Shown: positions 8,259-16,693, counted from the first letter of the stretch. The stretch: DNA of 51,931 nt from an uncultured Wenzhouxiangella sp. (GCA_937876395.1 CALEIM010000026.1:1-51931); one strand, 5' to 3'. Numbers and translations are program-made. The notes: a model not told the origin generated them from the sequence alone.

Positions 8259-9491
8259 TCAGTAAAGAAAACGCGTGCGCAGCGTGGCGTCGATTTTTTC
8301 CAGCTCGCGCAGGATGGGCGCTACATCGTCGGTTTCGGCGTCGATCACGACGTAGCCGACGTCGGGCAAAGTCTGCAAATACTGGGCGGCAATATTGACC
8401 CCGGCATTGGAAAAGACGCTGTTGATAGCCTGCAGCACGCCCGGTTCGTTGCGATGAATGTGCAGGATGCGCCGCGCCTTGGCCTGATCGGGCAGGGCAA
8501 CCTCGGGAAAGTTGACCGCGCCCATGGTCGAGCCGTTGTCCGAGTAGCGGACCAGTTTGGCGGCCACGTCCCGGGCGATGTTTTCCTGGGCCTCGTGGGT
8601 CGAGCCGCCCACATGGGGCGTCAGCAGTACCTGGTCCATGCCGCGCAGCTCACTGATGAACGGCTCATCAGGCCCCGACGGCTCGGTCGGGAAAACGTCT
8701 ACCGCAGCGCCTGCCAGATGGCCGGTTTCCAGCGCCTGGACCAGCGCCGGAATATCGACCACCTTGCCGCGCGATGCGTTGATCAGGTGGCTGCCTTTGC
8801 GCATTCCGGCCAGCTCGGCCTGGCCAATCATCAAACGTGTCTGGTCCGTATCGGGGACGTGCAGGCTGACAATGTCGGCCTGTTCCAGCAGCGTGTTCAG
8901 GTCGTCTACCTGGCGGGCGTTGCCGAGCGGCAGCTTGTCGACGATGTCGTGAAAGATGACGTTCATGCCCAGGCCTTCGGCGAGAATGCCGAGCTGGGAG
9001 CCGATATGGCCGAAGCCGACGATGCCGAGGGTCTTGCCGCGCACTTCGTGTGATCCGCTGGCAGTTTTCAACCAGCGACCGCGGTGGGCCGCCATGTTTT
9101 TTGCCGGGATGGCGCGCGCCAGCATGATGATTTCAGCCAGCACCAGTTCAGCCACCGAGCGGGTGTTGGCATACGGCGCATTGAACACCGGAATGCCACG
9201 CTTTCGGGCGGCGTCCAGATCGACCTGGTCGGTGCCGATGCAAAAACAGCCAATGGCGATCAGCTTGTCGGCCTCGGCAAGAATTTCCGGGCTGATCTGG
9301 CTGCGTGAGCGGATCCCGAGAAAATGCACTCCGGCCAGCGCGGCGCGCAGGGCGTCGGGCTCAAGCGCGGCCGATTCCACCTGGAGCTGCTGATAGCCCG
9401 CCTGGCGGATGCTGTCAGCGGCACGCTCGTGAATTCCTTCGAGCAGCAGAAAGCGAATCTTGTTTTTTGATAGAGAGTGACGTGGCGCCAT
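8259..9491 (-). CDS. serA: D-3-phosphoglycerate dehydrogenase with ACT domain
   Basis: First step of serine biosynthesis: 3-phosphoglycerate to 3-phosphohydroxypyruvate with NAD+. The protein has 410 residues, the same as E. coli SerA. The Rossmann motif is GIVGFGHIGSQLG; the catalytic Arg region is NASRGKVVD and the His/Glu region is LLTPHVGGST. A C-terminal ACT domain (from about 335) gives feedback control by serine. ATG 9491 (MAPRHSLSKNKIRFLLLEG) matches the family; an open frame further upstream overlaps the divergent gene and is rejected. E. coli-type SerA can reduce 2-oxoglutarate to D-2-hydroxyglutarate, which fits the divergent neighbour. Confidence 0.95.
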   Translation of the reverse strand: MAPRHSLSKNKIRFLLLEGIHERAADSIRQAGYQQLQVESAALEPDALRAALAGVHFLGIRSRSQISPEILAEADKLIAIGCFCIGTDQVDLDAARKRGIPVFNAPYANTRSVAELVLAEIIMLARAIPAKNMAAHRGRWLKTASGSHEVRGKTLGIVGFGHIGSQLGILAEGLGMNVIFHDIVDKLPLGNARQVDDLNTLLEQADIVSLHVPDTDQTRLMIGQAELAGMRKGSHLINASRGKVVDIPALVQALETGHLAGAAVDVFPTEPSGPDEPFISELRGMDQVLLTPHVGGSTHEAQENIARDVAAKLVRYSDNGSTMGAVNFPEVALPDQAKARRILHIHRNEPGVLQAINSVFSNAGVNIAAQYLQTLPDVGYVVIDAETDDVAPILRELEKIDATLRTRFLY

Positions 9492-9533
9492 GCGATGAAT
9501 CTGAAAGGTCCGGAACGGGTGATAATAACCGTC

Positions 9534-10898
9534 ATGCGCCGCTTCGATCCGATTGAATCTCGAACTGACCCCGAATCGCTGGCCCACTACGGCCGTGACT
9601 GGACACGCTTCTGGCCGGCCCGGCCGGCAGCCGTAGTGTTTCCGCGCAACACCGCAGAGGTGGTCGAACTGGTTGGGATGGCGCGACGCGAGGGCTTCAA
9701 ACTGGTGCCCAGCGGCGGGCGTACCGGGCTGTCGGGTGGTGCGGTGGCCAGTCACGGTGAAGTGGTTGTGTCGCTGGAGAAAATGCGCGCGATCATTGAG
9801 CTTGATTCCGGTGAACCCAGCCTGCGAGCCCAGGCCGGCGTGCCGGTGGGCGAAATTCAGCGCGCGGCTCGCGAAGCCGGCCTGTGCTATCCGGTCGACT
9901 GGGCGGCAGCCGCCTCCAGCCAGCTCGGCGGCTCCATCGCTACCAATGCCGGCGGTATTCGCGTGCTGCGCTTTGGCATGACGCGTGCCTGGGTGCGCGA
10001 CCTGACCGTGGTCACCGGCATGGGTGAGGTGCTGGAGCTCAATCGCGGCCTGGTCAAAAACAACGCCGGCTTTGATCTCGGCCAGCTTGTGATCGGTTCC
10101 GAAGGCGTGCTTGGTATTATCACCGAGGCGCGCGTGGGCCTGATCCGCCCGCCGCCGGAACAGTCGGTGCTGCTGCTGGGCCTGTCGGACCTGGAAGCGA
10201 TCATGCCGGTTTTTGCCGAACTGCGCGCCGGGCTGAATCTGTCGGCATTCGAGTTTTTCGACCGGCGCTCAGTCGAGCACGTCGGTGCGGCCAGCGGTGA
10301 GAGCTTTCCACTTGATGAGCCGTGCCCGTATTACGCCATCGTCGAGTTTGATGACCCGGACCAGGCCAGCCAGGATCAGGCCCTGGAGCTTTTCGAAAAG
10401 CTGCTGACCGCCGGCCATCTGCTGGACGGTACGCTCGGCCAGTCTGGCGCCCAGGCAGCCGCCCTGTGGCGCTGGCGAGAGGCGATCAGCGAGGCAATCA
10501 GCCCGCGCACGCCCTACAAGAATGATCTGGCGGTGCGCGTCTCGCGGGTGCCGGAGTTTCTCGCCGCGCTCGATCGGCTGGTCGGCGAACACTACCCGGA
10601 TTTTGAGGTGGTCTGGTTTGGCCATATCGGCGATGGCAATCTGCACATGAACGTGCTCCGTCCCGAACGGTGCTCGATCACGGAGTTTCACGCCGCCTGC
10701 CGCGACTTGAGCCGGCAGGTTTTCGAGCTGGTGCAGGCTTTCGAAGGCAGTGTGTCGGCCGAGCACGGCGTCGGTCTGCTCAAGCGCGATGTGCTGCACT
10801 ACAGTCGCTCGGCGGCCGAAATCAGCCTGATGCGCCAGGTCAAGGCCGCCTTCGATCCGGACGGAATTCTCAATCCGGGCAAGGTTTTCACCCAATAG
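9534..10898 (+). CDS. FAD-binding D-2-hydroxyglutarate dehydrogenase-type oxidoreductase (GlcD/DLD family)
   Basis: A 454-residue flavoprotein of the VAO/GlcD family. The FAD-binding PCMH domain spans roughly 40-215 (PSGGRTGLSGGAV, LGGSIATNAGG, NNAGFDLGQLVIGSEGVLGI). The C-terminal substrate domain ends with HIGDGNLHMN and EHGVGLLKRD, both family signatures. Start ATG 9534 was chosen because an upstream frame start overlaps serA. Divergent pairing with serA, only 42 bp apart, strongly suggests D-2-hydroxyglutarate rather than glycolate or D-lactate as substrate: it would reoxidise the by-product of SerA and drive serine synthesis. A GATAAT at 9521-9526 would place transcription start next to the ATG, so the mRNA could be leaderless. 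Confidence 0.82.
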   Translation: MRRFDPIESRTDPESLAHYGRDWTRFWPARPAAVVFPRNTAEVVELVGMARREGFKLVPSGGRTGLSGGAVASHGEVVVSLEKMRAIIELDSGEPSLRAQAGVPVGEIQRAAREAGLCYPVDWAAAASSQLGGSIATNAGGIRVLRFGMTRAWVRDLTVVTGMGEVLELNRGLVKNNAGFDLGQLVIGSEGVLGIITEARVGLIRPPPEQSVLLLGLSDLEAIMPVFAELRAGLNLSAFEFFDRRSVEHVGAASGESFPLDEPCPYYAIVEFDDPDQASQDQALELFEKLLTAGHLLDGTLGQSGAQAAALWRWREAISEAISPRTPYKNDLAVRVSRVPEFLAALDRLVGEHYPDFEVVWFGHIGDGNLHMNVLRPERCSITEFHAACRDLSRQVFELVQAFEGSVSAEHGVGLLKRDVLHYSRSAAEISLMRQVKAAFDPDGILNPGKVFTQ

Positions 10899-11006
10899 CG
10901 CGATTCCTGACTTTCGTCGGGCGGGAAGGGTGAGGCGGCCTGTCCATTCCGCTACAATCGTTGCAGAACGTCCTTGAAAAAAACCGGCCATTTATACGGA
11001 GTTGAT

Positions 11007-11603
11007 ATGCGTTGCCTGCTAATCGCTATTGTTTTTGTCGTTTGTCCGCTGACCGTCAACGCCGAGGAGGGCGGGCTGATTGAGCTCGATGCGCTGATTC
11101 AGGCCGGCGAGCGTGCCGTGATTCGCTTTCATTTCGACCAGCCGCCGGTGACCGAGCAGGGCGAGCCGGTCAATTTTCTGGTGCTCGATGTGGGCGGCAG
11201 CTACGTGGACTTTCTCGGCGACAGTCGTTTACATCAGTCGCTGCACGACGGCAAACGGCTATTGGCGGTTCGTGAGGCGGCGCGTGGCGACGGACTGCGC
11301 GCCCTGTTTGTGGGTGAGGATGCGGCCTGGAATGGCGTGGAAGCAGACTTCAGCCGGATCAGGGATGGCAGTATCGAAGGCGTGCTGATTGTTGAGCCGA
11401 AATATGCCCGGCGAAGCGTGCAGTCGCGCATTCAGTTCAGCGGTCGCTTGACCAGCGGTCGGGCGATCAGCGGGGAGGGCGTTCAGCCGGGTCCAAGCGC
11501 GGTGGTTACCAGCTGCCGGATTGAGGCACCGATTTTCGGCGACCGCTTTGACCCCGAGGTGGCGACAAATATCGGCCCCGGCTTTCGCGACTGTGTGCCC
11601 TGA
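11007..11603 (+). CDS. Secreted protein of unknown function
   Basis: A 198-residue protein I do not recognise. It starts with a clear signal peptide (MRCLLIAIVFVVCPLTVNAEE, cleavage after NAE or NA). The mature part looks beta-rich, with alternating hydrophobic residues (AVIRFHFDQPPVT, GGSYVDFLG, SIEGVLIVEPKYARR). The only Cys residues in the mature part are two near the C-terminus (SCRIEAPIFGDRF and FRDCVP), which could form a disulfide. GGAG is 6 nt upstream of ATG 11007; an earlier ATG at 10974 lacks a signal-like start. It stands 33 bp before the kynurenine operon on the same strand and could be its first gene, but nothing in it suggests a catabolic role. Confidence 0.65.
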   Translation: MRCLLIAIVFVVCPLTVNAEEGGLIELDALIQAGERAVIRFHFDQPPVTEQGEPVNFLVLDVGGSYVDFLGDSRLHQSLHDGKRLLAVREAARGDGLRALFVGEDAAWNGVEADFSRIRDGSIEGVLIVEPKYARRSVQSRIQFSGRLTSGRAISGEGVQPGPSAVVTSCRIEAPIFGDRFDPEVATNIGPGFRDCVP

Positions 11604-11636
11604 AAAGTCCTCAATCGAAACGCTGGAGACACTTGA

Positions 11637-12413
11637 ATGCTCACTATTGACTTGACCGGCAAGCGCGTTCTGCTGTGCGGGGCAAGCCAGGGAATTGGCG
11701 CCGCCACGGCACAGCTCATGGCCGAATGCGGCGCAAACCTGACCCTGCTGGCTCGTAACGAGCAGCGACTGGACGAACTCTGCCAGAAGCTGCCCGGCGC
11801 TGGCCATGACTTCCTGGCGGTCGATCTGGGCGACGCTGACCAGCTTGGCCAGGCGCTGCCGAAATTCACATCCGGTGGCTACCAGGTTCTGATTCACAAC
11901 TCCGGCGGCCCGCCGGCCGGACCGGCCATTGATGCTGATCCAGAGACTTTTGAAGCTGCCTTTCGCCAGCATCTGGTCGCCGGTCAGCGGCTGGCCCAGG
12001 CGGTCGTGCCGTCCATGCGGGATGCCGGCTGGGGCCGCATCGTCAATATCATTTCGACGTCAGTCAGAGAGCCGATCATCGGGCTGGGCGTGTCCAATGC
12101 GGTGCGCGGCGCGGTGGCGTCCTGGTCGAAAACCCTGTCCCGCGAACTGGGCGCTGACGGCATCACGGTCAACAATGTGCTGCCCGGCTTTACGCAAACG
12201 CCGCGCCTGGCCAGTCTGATTGCCGGGCGCATGGCCAAGCAGGATTTGAGCGAGAAGGAAGTGCGCGCCGCCATGTTGGCCCAGGTGCCCGTGGGGCGCT
12301 TTTGTCGGCCCGAGGAAACCGCGGCGGCGATTGCGTTTCTGTGTTCTCCGCTGGCCGACTACATCAACGGCGTCAGTCTGCCGGTCGACGGCGGTCGCCT
12401 GGCCAGCCTGTAG
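11637..12413 (+). CDS. Atypical short-chain dehydrogenase/reductase, first gene of kynurenine operon
   Basis: 258 residues with an SDR fold. The N-terminal cofactor motif is GASQGIG (about 14-20); NSGG replaces the usual NNAG, and the catalytic Ser region is NIISTS. The Tyr-x-x-x-Lys motif is missing: the aligned segment is GVSNAVRGAV, giving Ser-x-x-x-Arg. This matches the 'BKR-like SDR-like' subgroup known to lack the perfect tetrad. GGAG precedes the ATG. Its stop abuts the ALDH start with no gap, so it belongs to the operon. No step between tryptophan and 2-aminomuconate needs such an enzyme, so its role is open: a redox step further down, or a non-catalytic role. Confidence 0.85.
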   Translation: MLTIDLTGKRVLLCGASQGIGAATAQLMAECGANLTLLARNEQRLDELCQKLPGAGHDFLAVDLGDADQLGQALPKFTSGGYQVLIHNSGGPPAGPAIDADPETFEAAFRQHLVAGQRLAQAVVPSMRDAGWGRIVNIISTSVREPIIGLGVSNAVRGAVASWSKTLSRELGADGITVNNVLPGFTQTPRLASLIAGRMAKQDLSEKEVRAAMLAQVPVGRFCRPEETAAAIAFLCSPLADYINGVSLPVDGGRLASL

Positions 12414-13862
12414 ATGAAGATCGACAATTTCATTGATGGTGTGTTTGCTGGCGCCGAATCCGGCCGAAGCTTGCCGGTGTTTGAGCCGGCGACGGCGGCT
12501 CAATACGCCGAGGTGGCGGATTCCGGTTCGGTCGATATTGATGCGGCCATGGATGCCGCGCAGCGGGCCTTTCCGTCGTGGTCCGGTTTGCTGCCGGAAG
12601 AACGCAGCGCCTGGCTGCACCGCCTGGCTGATGCGGTGGAAGCCCGAGCCGACGAGCTGGCCCGGGCTGAAAGCGTGGACACCGGCAAGCCGTTGAAACT
12701 GGCAGCCAGCGTCGATATCCCGCGCGCGGTCAGCAATCTGCGTTTTTTTGCCGCAGCCGCCAGCCAGTTTTCCAGCGAATCGCATGCCATGGGAGCCGAA
12801 GGCTTCAACTACACCCTGCGCCAGCCGTTGGGCGCTGTCGGCGCAATCTCACCGTGGAATCTGCCGCTGTACCTGTTGAGCTGGAAGATTGCCCCGGCGC
12901 TGGCGGCGGGAAATACTGTCGTTGCCAAACCTTCTGAAGTGACTCCGGTCAGCGCCTGGATGCTGGCTCGGATTGCTGCCGATATCGGCTTCCCGGCCGG
13001 CGTTTTGAATGTAGTTCAAGGGCGCGGTGATACGGCCGGCCAGGCCCTGAGCCGTCATCGCTCGCTTGCGGCCTTGAGCTTTACCGGCTCAACCCGGGTA
13101 GGCGCTGTGCTGGCGGCTGAACTGGCTCCGCGCTTTGTCAAGCTGACCCTGGAAATGGGCGGCAAGAATCCGACCATCGTATTTGACGATGTTGATCTTG
13201 ACGCTACCGCGCGCGAGACGGTGCGGGCCGCATTTTCCAACCAGGGCCAGATTTGCCTGTGTGGTTCGCGCATTCTGGTACAGGAAAGCATTTACAGCGA
13301 GTTTCGTCAGCGGCTGGTTGAGCAGGCCGGTCGCCTGGTGGTGGGTGATCCGCTCGATGAGCAGACCGACCAGGGTGCATTGAGCTCCAGCGCCCATTTT
13401 GACAAAGTGACGGGATTTATTGATCGCGCTCGCAAGGCGGGTGGTCGAATATTGCTGGGCGGTCGGGCGGTGCGTCCGGCCGGGCGCGTCAGCGAAGGCT
13501 GGTTTGTTCAGCCGACTCTGATCGAAGGCCTGGCGCCGGAGGCAGAGATCAATCAGCACGAAGTGTTCGGACCCGTCGCTACCTTGATTCCGTTTCGCGA
13601 CGAGGCTGAAGCCGTGGCGATTGCCAACGGCGTGGACTACGGTTTGGCCGCATCGGTCTGGACCCGCGATCTGGATCGCGCGCACCGCATGGGTGCCGGT
13701 CTGGAAGCCGGCATCGTCTGGATCAACTGCTGGATGAAGCGTGATCTGAGAACGCCGTTTGGCGGCCAGAAGGCGTCGGGGCTGGGCAAGGAAGGCGGCC
13801 TGGAGGCGATGCGCTTTTTTACCGAGCCGAAAAACGTCTGTGTCGCGCTTGCGCCCAAGTGA
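12414..13862 (+). CDS. 2-aminomuconate 6-semialdehyde dehydrogenase (ALDH family)
   Basis: 482 residues, a complete NAD-dependent aldehyde dehydrogenase. Features: the oxyanion Asn region SPWNLPLYLLSWKIAPALAAGN, the coenzyme loop FTGSTRVG, the general base in LEMGGKNP, and the catalytic Cys in NQGQICLCGS. This branch covers 2-hydroxymuconic and 2-aminomuconic semialdehyde dehydrogenases. In this operon the substrate is most simply 2-aminomuconate 6-semialdehyde, oxidised to 2-aminomuconate after ACMSD. It begins immediately after the SDR stop codon; RidA follows after a 24-bp gap. Confidence 0.9.
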   Translation: MKIDNFIDGVFAGAESGRSLPVFEPATAAQYAEVADSGSVDIDAAMDAAQRAFPSWSGLLPEERSAWLHRLADAVEARADELARAESVDTGKPLKLAASVDIPRAVSNLRFFAAAASQFSSESHAMGAEGFNYTLRQPLGAVGAISPWNLPLYLLSWKIAPALAAGNTVVAKPSEVTPVSAWMLARIAADIGFPAGVLNVVQGRGDTAGQALSRHRSLAALSFTGSTRVGAVLAAELAPRFVKLTLEMGGKNPTIVFDDVDLDATARETVRAAFSNQGQICLCGSRILVQESIYSEFRQRLVEQAGRLVVGDPLDEQTDQGALSSSAHFDKVTGFIDRARKAGGRILLGGRAVRPAGRVSEGWFVQPTLIEGLAPEAEINQHEVFGPVATLIPFRDEAEAVAIANGVDYGLAASVWTRDLDRAHRMGAGLEAGIVWINCWMKRDLRTPFGGQKASGLGKEGGLEAMRFFTEPKNVCVALAPK

Positions 13863-13886
13863 TTACAAGTGATTAATGGAACGCAC

Positions 13887-14333
13887 ATGAGCCATCAGGA
13901 TTACAGCACCGACCAGGCCCCGCCGCCTGTAGGCCCCTATCCACATGCCCGTCGCGCCGGGCCGTTTCTGTTTCTGTCCGGCGTTGGTCCGCGCACTGCG
14001 CAGGGCGACGCGATTCCCGGCGTCAGCTTCGATGAAAGTGGTCAGGTAATTGACCACGATATCGTCGAACAGACGCGCTCGGTGTTCCGCAACGTGCGCA
14101 CCATACTTGAAGCTTCGGGCGCGCGTTGGGAAGACCTGGTCGATGTCACCGTGTTTTTGACCGATATGAAACGTGATTTTGCCGCTTTCAACAGGATCTA
14201 TGCCGAGTACTTTGATACGGTCCGCCCGTGCCGCACAACGGTTGAGGTCGGCGCGCTGCCGACTCCGATTGCCGTCGAGCTCAAATGCCTGGCCTGGGTG
14301 GGTGAGCGCGACGACGATGAGCGCAAAACCTGA
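13887..14333 (+). CDS. 2-aminomuconate deaminase (RidA/YjgF family)
   Basis: 148 residues with a RidA-family fold. Motifs: PPPVGPYPHARRAGPFLFLSG at the N-terminus; VFRNVRTILEASGARWEDLVDVTVFLTDM in the middle; and CRTTVEVGALPTPIAVEL with the conserved Arg at the C-terminus. Placed between aminomuconate semialdehyde dehydrogenase and 3-hydroxyanthranilate dioxygenase, it most likely hydrolyses 2-aminomuconate to 4-oxalocrotonate and ammonia, like the AmnD/NbaF deaminases. ATG 13887 is preferred over an ATG 18 bp earlier because the protein then starts in register with homologues and has GGAA upstream. Confidence 0.83.
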   Translation: MSHQDYSTDQAPPPVGPYPHARRAGPFLFLSGVGPRTAQGDAIPGVSFDESGQVIDHDIVEQTRSVFRNVRTILEASGARWEDLVDVTVFLTDMKRDFAAFNRIYAEYFDTVRPCRTTVEVGALPTPIAVELKCLAWVGERDDDERKT

Positions 14334-14349
14334 TTTTTCTGGAGGAGCC

Positions 14350-14862
14350 ATGTTGCCCGGTATGCCAATCAACTTCATGCAGTGGATCGAGGACCATCGC
14401 CACCTGCTCAAGCCCCCGGTGGGCAACAAGGTGGTCTGGTCGGATGAAGATTTCATTGTCATGGTCGTCGGCGGCCCGAATCAACGCAGCGACTACCACT
14501 ACGATGAAGGACCGGAATTCTTCTATCAGATCGAAGGCGATATGTTGCTCAAGGTCATGGACGATGGCGAGCCGAAGGATATTCCGATTCGCCAGGGCGA
14601 GATCTTTCTGTTGCCGCCCAGAGTGCCGCACTCGCCGCAGCGCTTTGCTCACAGCGTCGGCCTGGTGATCGAGCGCAAACGGTTGCCCGAAGAAAAGGAC
14701 GGCCTGCTGTGGTTTTGCCCGCAGTGCAGCGCCTGCGTTTACGAAGAATACTTTCAGCTTGAAGACATCGAGAAGGATTTTCCGCCGGTGTTCAAGCGCT
14801 TCTTTGGAAGTGAAGATAACCGCCGCTGCCCGGACTGCGGGCATTTGCATCCTGATCAGTGA
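14350..14862 (+). CDS. 3-hydroxyanthranilate 3,4-dioxygenase
   Basis: 170 residues, the bacterial one-cupin form. It opens the 3-hydroxyanthranilate ring with O2 to give 2-amino-3-carboxymuconate semialdehyde. Iron ligands appear as His in DYHYDEGPEFFYQ with the following Glu, and His in PPRVPHSPQ. A C-terminal rubredoxin-like iron site (CPQCSAC and CPDCG) is characteristic of the bacterial enzyme. GGAGGAG lies directly before ATG 14350, which fixes the start; a longer open frame upstream runs into the ridA gene and is rejected. The stop overlaps the ACMSD start by 4 bp. Confidence 0.95.
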   Translation: MLPGMPINFMQWIEDHRHLLKPPVGNKVVWSDEDFIVMVVGGPNQRSDYHYDEGPEFFYQIEGDMLLKVMDDGEPKDIPIRQGEIFLLPPRVPHSPQRFAHSVGLVIERKRLPEEKDGLLWFCPQCSACVYEEYFQLEDIEKDFPPVFKRFFGSEDNRRCPDCGHLHPDQ

Positions 14863-15893
14863 ATAACACCATGCTTAAAATCGACATGCACTCGCATATC
14901 CTGCCGTCGAGCTGGCCGGATCTGAACAAGAAGTTCAACACCAGCGGCTTTCCGACCCTGCATCACGACTGTGGTCGGGACGATGGCCGGGCCGAGATTC
15001 ACAAGGATGGCCGCTTTTTCCGTGCGGTTGATCCACTAGCCTGGGACATCGAGCAGCGCATTGCCGACTACACGGCCAAGGGCGTGCAGGTCCAGGTGGC
15101 CTGCACCGTGCCGGTGATGTTCAGCTACGACGCCAAAGGCGAGCATGCGCTGTATATGAGCCAGTATCTCAATGAGCACCTCGGTGAGCAGTGTCAGCGC
15201 CATGCACGTCATCTGGTCGGTTTGGGAACGCTGCCGATGCAGGCCCCGGAGCTGGCTGCACGCGAGCTTGAGCGCTGTGTCAAAGAGCTGGGTTTGCGCG
15301 GTGTCCAGATCGGCTCGCACATCAACCACTGGAATCTCAATGATCCGGAGCTCGAACCGGTGTTCGCCGCCGCCAGCGAGCTCGGCGCCGCCGTTCTGGT
15401 TCATCCCTGGGACATGATGGGCAAGGAGTCGATGCCCAAATACTGGCTGCCGTGGCTGGTGGGGATGCCGGCCGAACAGTCGCGCGCCATCTGCTCGATG
15501 ATTTTTGGCGGCGTGTTCGATCGCCATCCCGGTATGAAAGTTCTGTTTGCCCACGGCGGTGGCAGCTTTCCATTCACCATCGGCCGTATCGAGCATGGTT
15601 GGCGCATGCGCCCGGACCTGGTGGCGGTGGACAACCCCCGCGGCGGCCCGCGCGATTATCTTGATCGATTCTATCTCGACACCTGCGTTCACGATTTCCA
15701 GGCACTGCAGTATCTGCTTGAGCTGATGGGTCCGGAGCGTCTGGCCATGGGCACCGACTATCCGTTTCCGCTGGGCGAACAGCAGCCCGGCAGCGGCATT
15801 GACGCGCTGGATCTGGATGCGGCTACGCGCGAGCGCCTCTATCACGGCACGGCGCTGGAGTGGCTGGGCCTGGAGAGGAAAGACTTCGAGTGA
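14859..15893 (+). CDS. 2-amino-3-carboxymuconate-6-semialdehyde decarboxylase (ACMSD)
   Basis: 344 residues, amidohydrolase superfamily (ACMSD type). Zn-binding HSH is in IDMHSHIL at the N-terminus, with further ligands in VLVHPWDMMG, LFAHGGGSFPF and MGTDYPFPLG. It removes the carboxyl group of ACMS to give 2-aminomuconate semialdehyde, keeping the carbon in catabolism rather than going to quinolinate. The GTG at 14859 overlaps the previous stop (GTGA); an ATG at 14871 is a possible alternative 4 codons on. The end overlaps the formamidase start by 4 bp. Confidence 0.94.
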   Translation: MNNTMLKIDMHSHILPSSWPDLNKKFNTSGFPTLHHDCGRDDGRAEIHKDGRFFRAVDPLAWDIEQRIADYTAKGVQVQVACTVPVMFSYDAKGEHALYMSQYLNEHLGEQCQRHARHLVGLGTLPMQAPELAARELERCVKELGLRGVQIGSHINHWNLNDPELEPVFAAASELGAAVLVHPWDMMGKESMPKYWLPWLVGMPAEQSRAICSMIFGGVFDRHPGMKVLFAHGGGSFPFTIGRIEHGWRMRPDLVAVDNPRGGPRDYLDRFYLDTCVHDFQALQYLLELMGPERLAMGTDYPFPLGEQQPGSGIDALDLDAATRERLYHGTALEWLGLERKDFE

Positions 15894-16693
15894 AGCTGAC
15901 CGTTGAACACCGCGGGCAGCGCTATCGGATCGACGTTTCCAAGGGTGTCAGTCTGGCCATCGAACTGGATTTTGCCGGCTCACAGCCGGCGTTTTACGGG
16001 GTCGAGAAAGCGCGTACAAAAGCGCTGGAGATTGACGGCTTTGTCGGCGATATGGCCGGCGGTGGATCGTGCAGGGTAGAGCGCCTGGAGCTGATTCCGC
16101 ACTGTCACGGCACGCATACTGAAAGCGTGGCTCACATCAGTCAGGACCACCTCGATCCACCGCGACCGCCGGCCTGGATGGCGGCGCGCATTGTCAGTGT
16201 CAGCCCCGATCGCCTGGACCAAAGTGGTGAGCATTACCCGGCACCTGGGCAGAGTCATGAAGCGGTGATCAGCCGTGCAGCCCTGGCGGCTTTCGAGGTC
16301 GATACCGCCGCACTGATCGTGCGCACATTGCCCAATGACTCCGCCCGCCGTGAGCGCCGTTACCTCGGTGAAAACTCGCATCCCTATTTCACTCTGGAGG
16401 CCGTTGACTGGTTGGTCGCACAGGGTATTGAGCACCTGCTGGTTGATACGCCATCCATTGATCGCGCCCACGATGACGGCAGTCTGCCGGCGCATCGAAG
16501 GTTCTGGGCCCTGGATGATCAACGTCATTCGACTGACCGCCGGGCTTTGGCTCGGACCCTGAGCGAATTCCTGTTCGTCCCGGACAGCCTGGTCGACGGC
16601 CTGTATTTGCTCAATCTCCAGCTTCCCGACTGGCGCTGCGACGCCATCCCCAGCCGACCGCTGGTTTTTCCCCTCACAGGCAGCGAGCCATGA
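15890..16693 (+). CDS. Cyclase-family hydrolase, presumed kynurenine formamidase
   Basis: 267 residues of the cyclase/KynB-like family (PF04199 type). It is the only candidate here for hydrolysing N-formylkynurenine to kynurenine, a step the operon otherwise lacks. The metal-binding motif of KynB is H-x-G-T-H-x-D-x-P-x-H; here it reads PHCHGTHTESVAHI, so the first His is replaced by Cys (with His on both sides) and Asp by Glu. A second conserved part is LLVDTPSIDRAHDDG with DNSRR-like NDSARRERRYLGENSHPY. Start GTG 15890 overlaps the ACMSD stop (GTGA) and has GGAGAGGA upstream. The end overlaps kynU by 4 bp. Confidence 0.78.
   Translation: MKLTVEHRGQRYRIDVSKGVSLAIELDFAGSQPAFYGVEKARTKALEIDGFVGDMAGGGSCRVERLELIPHCHGTHTESVAHISQDHLDPPRPPAWMAARIVSVSPDRLDQSGEHYPAPGQSHEAVISRAALAAFEVDTAALIVRTLPNDSARRERRYLGENSHPYFTLEAVDWLVAQGIEHLLVDTPSIDRAHDDGSLPAHRRFWALDDQRHSTDRRALARTLSEFLFVPDSLVDGLYLLNLQLPDWRCDAIPSRPLVFPLTGSEP

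Noticed and set aside
9492..9755. Extended serA N-terminus reaching 9755
   Set aside because: It overlaps the divergent flavoprotein gene and adds 88 residues absent from 410-residue SerA homologues.
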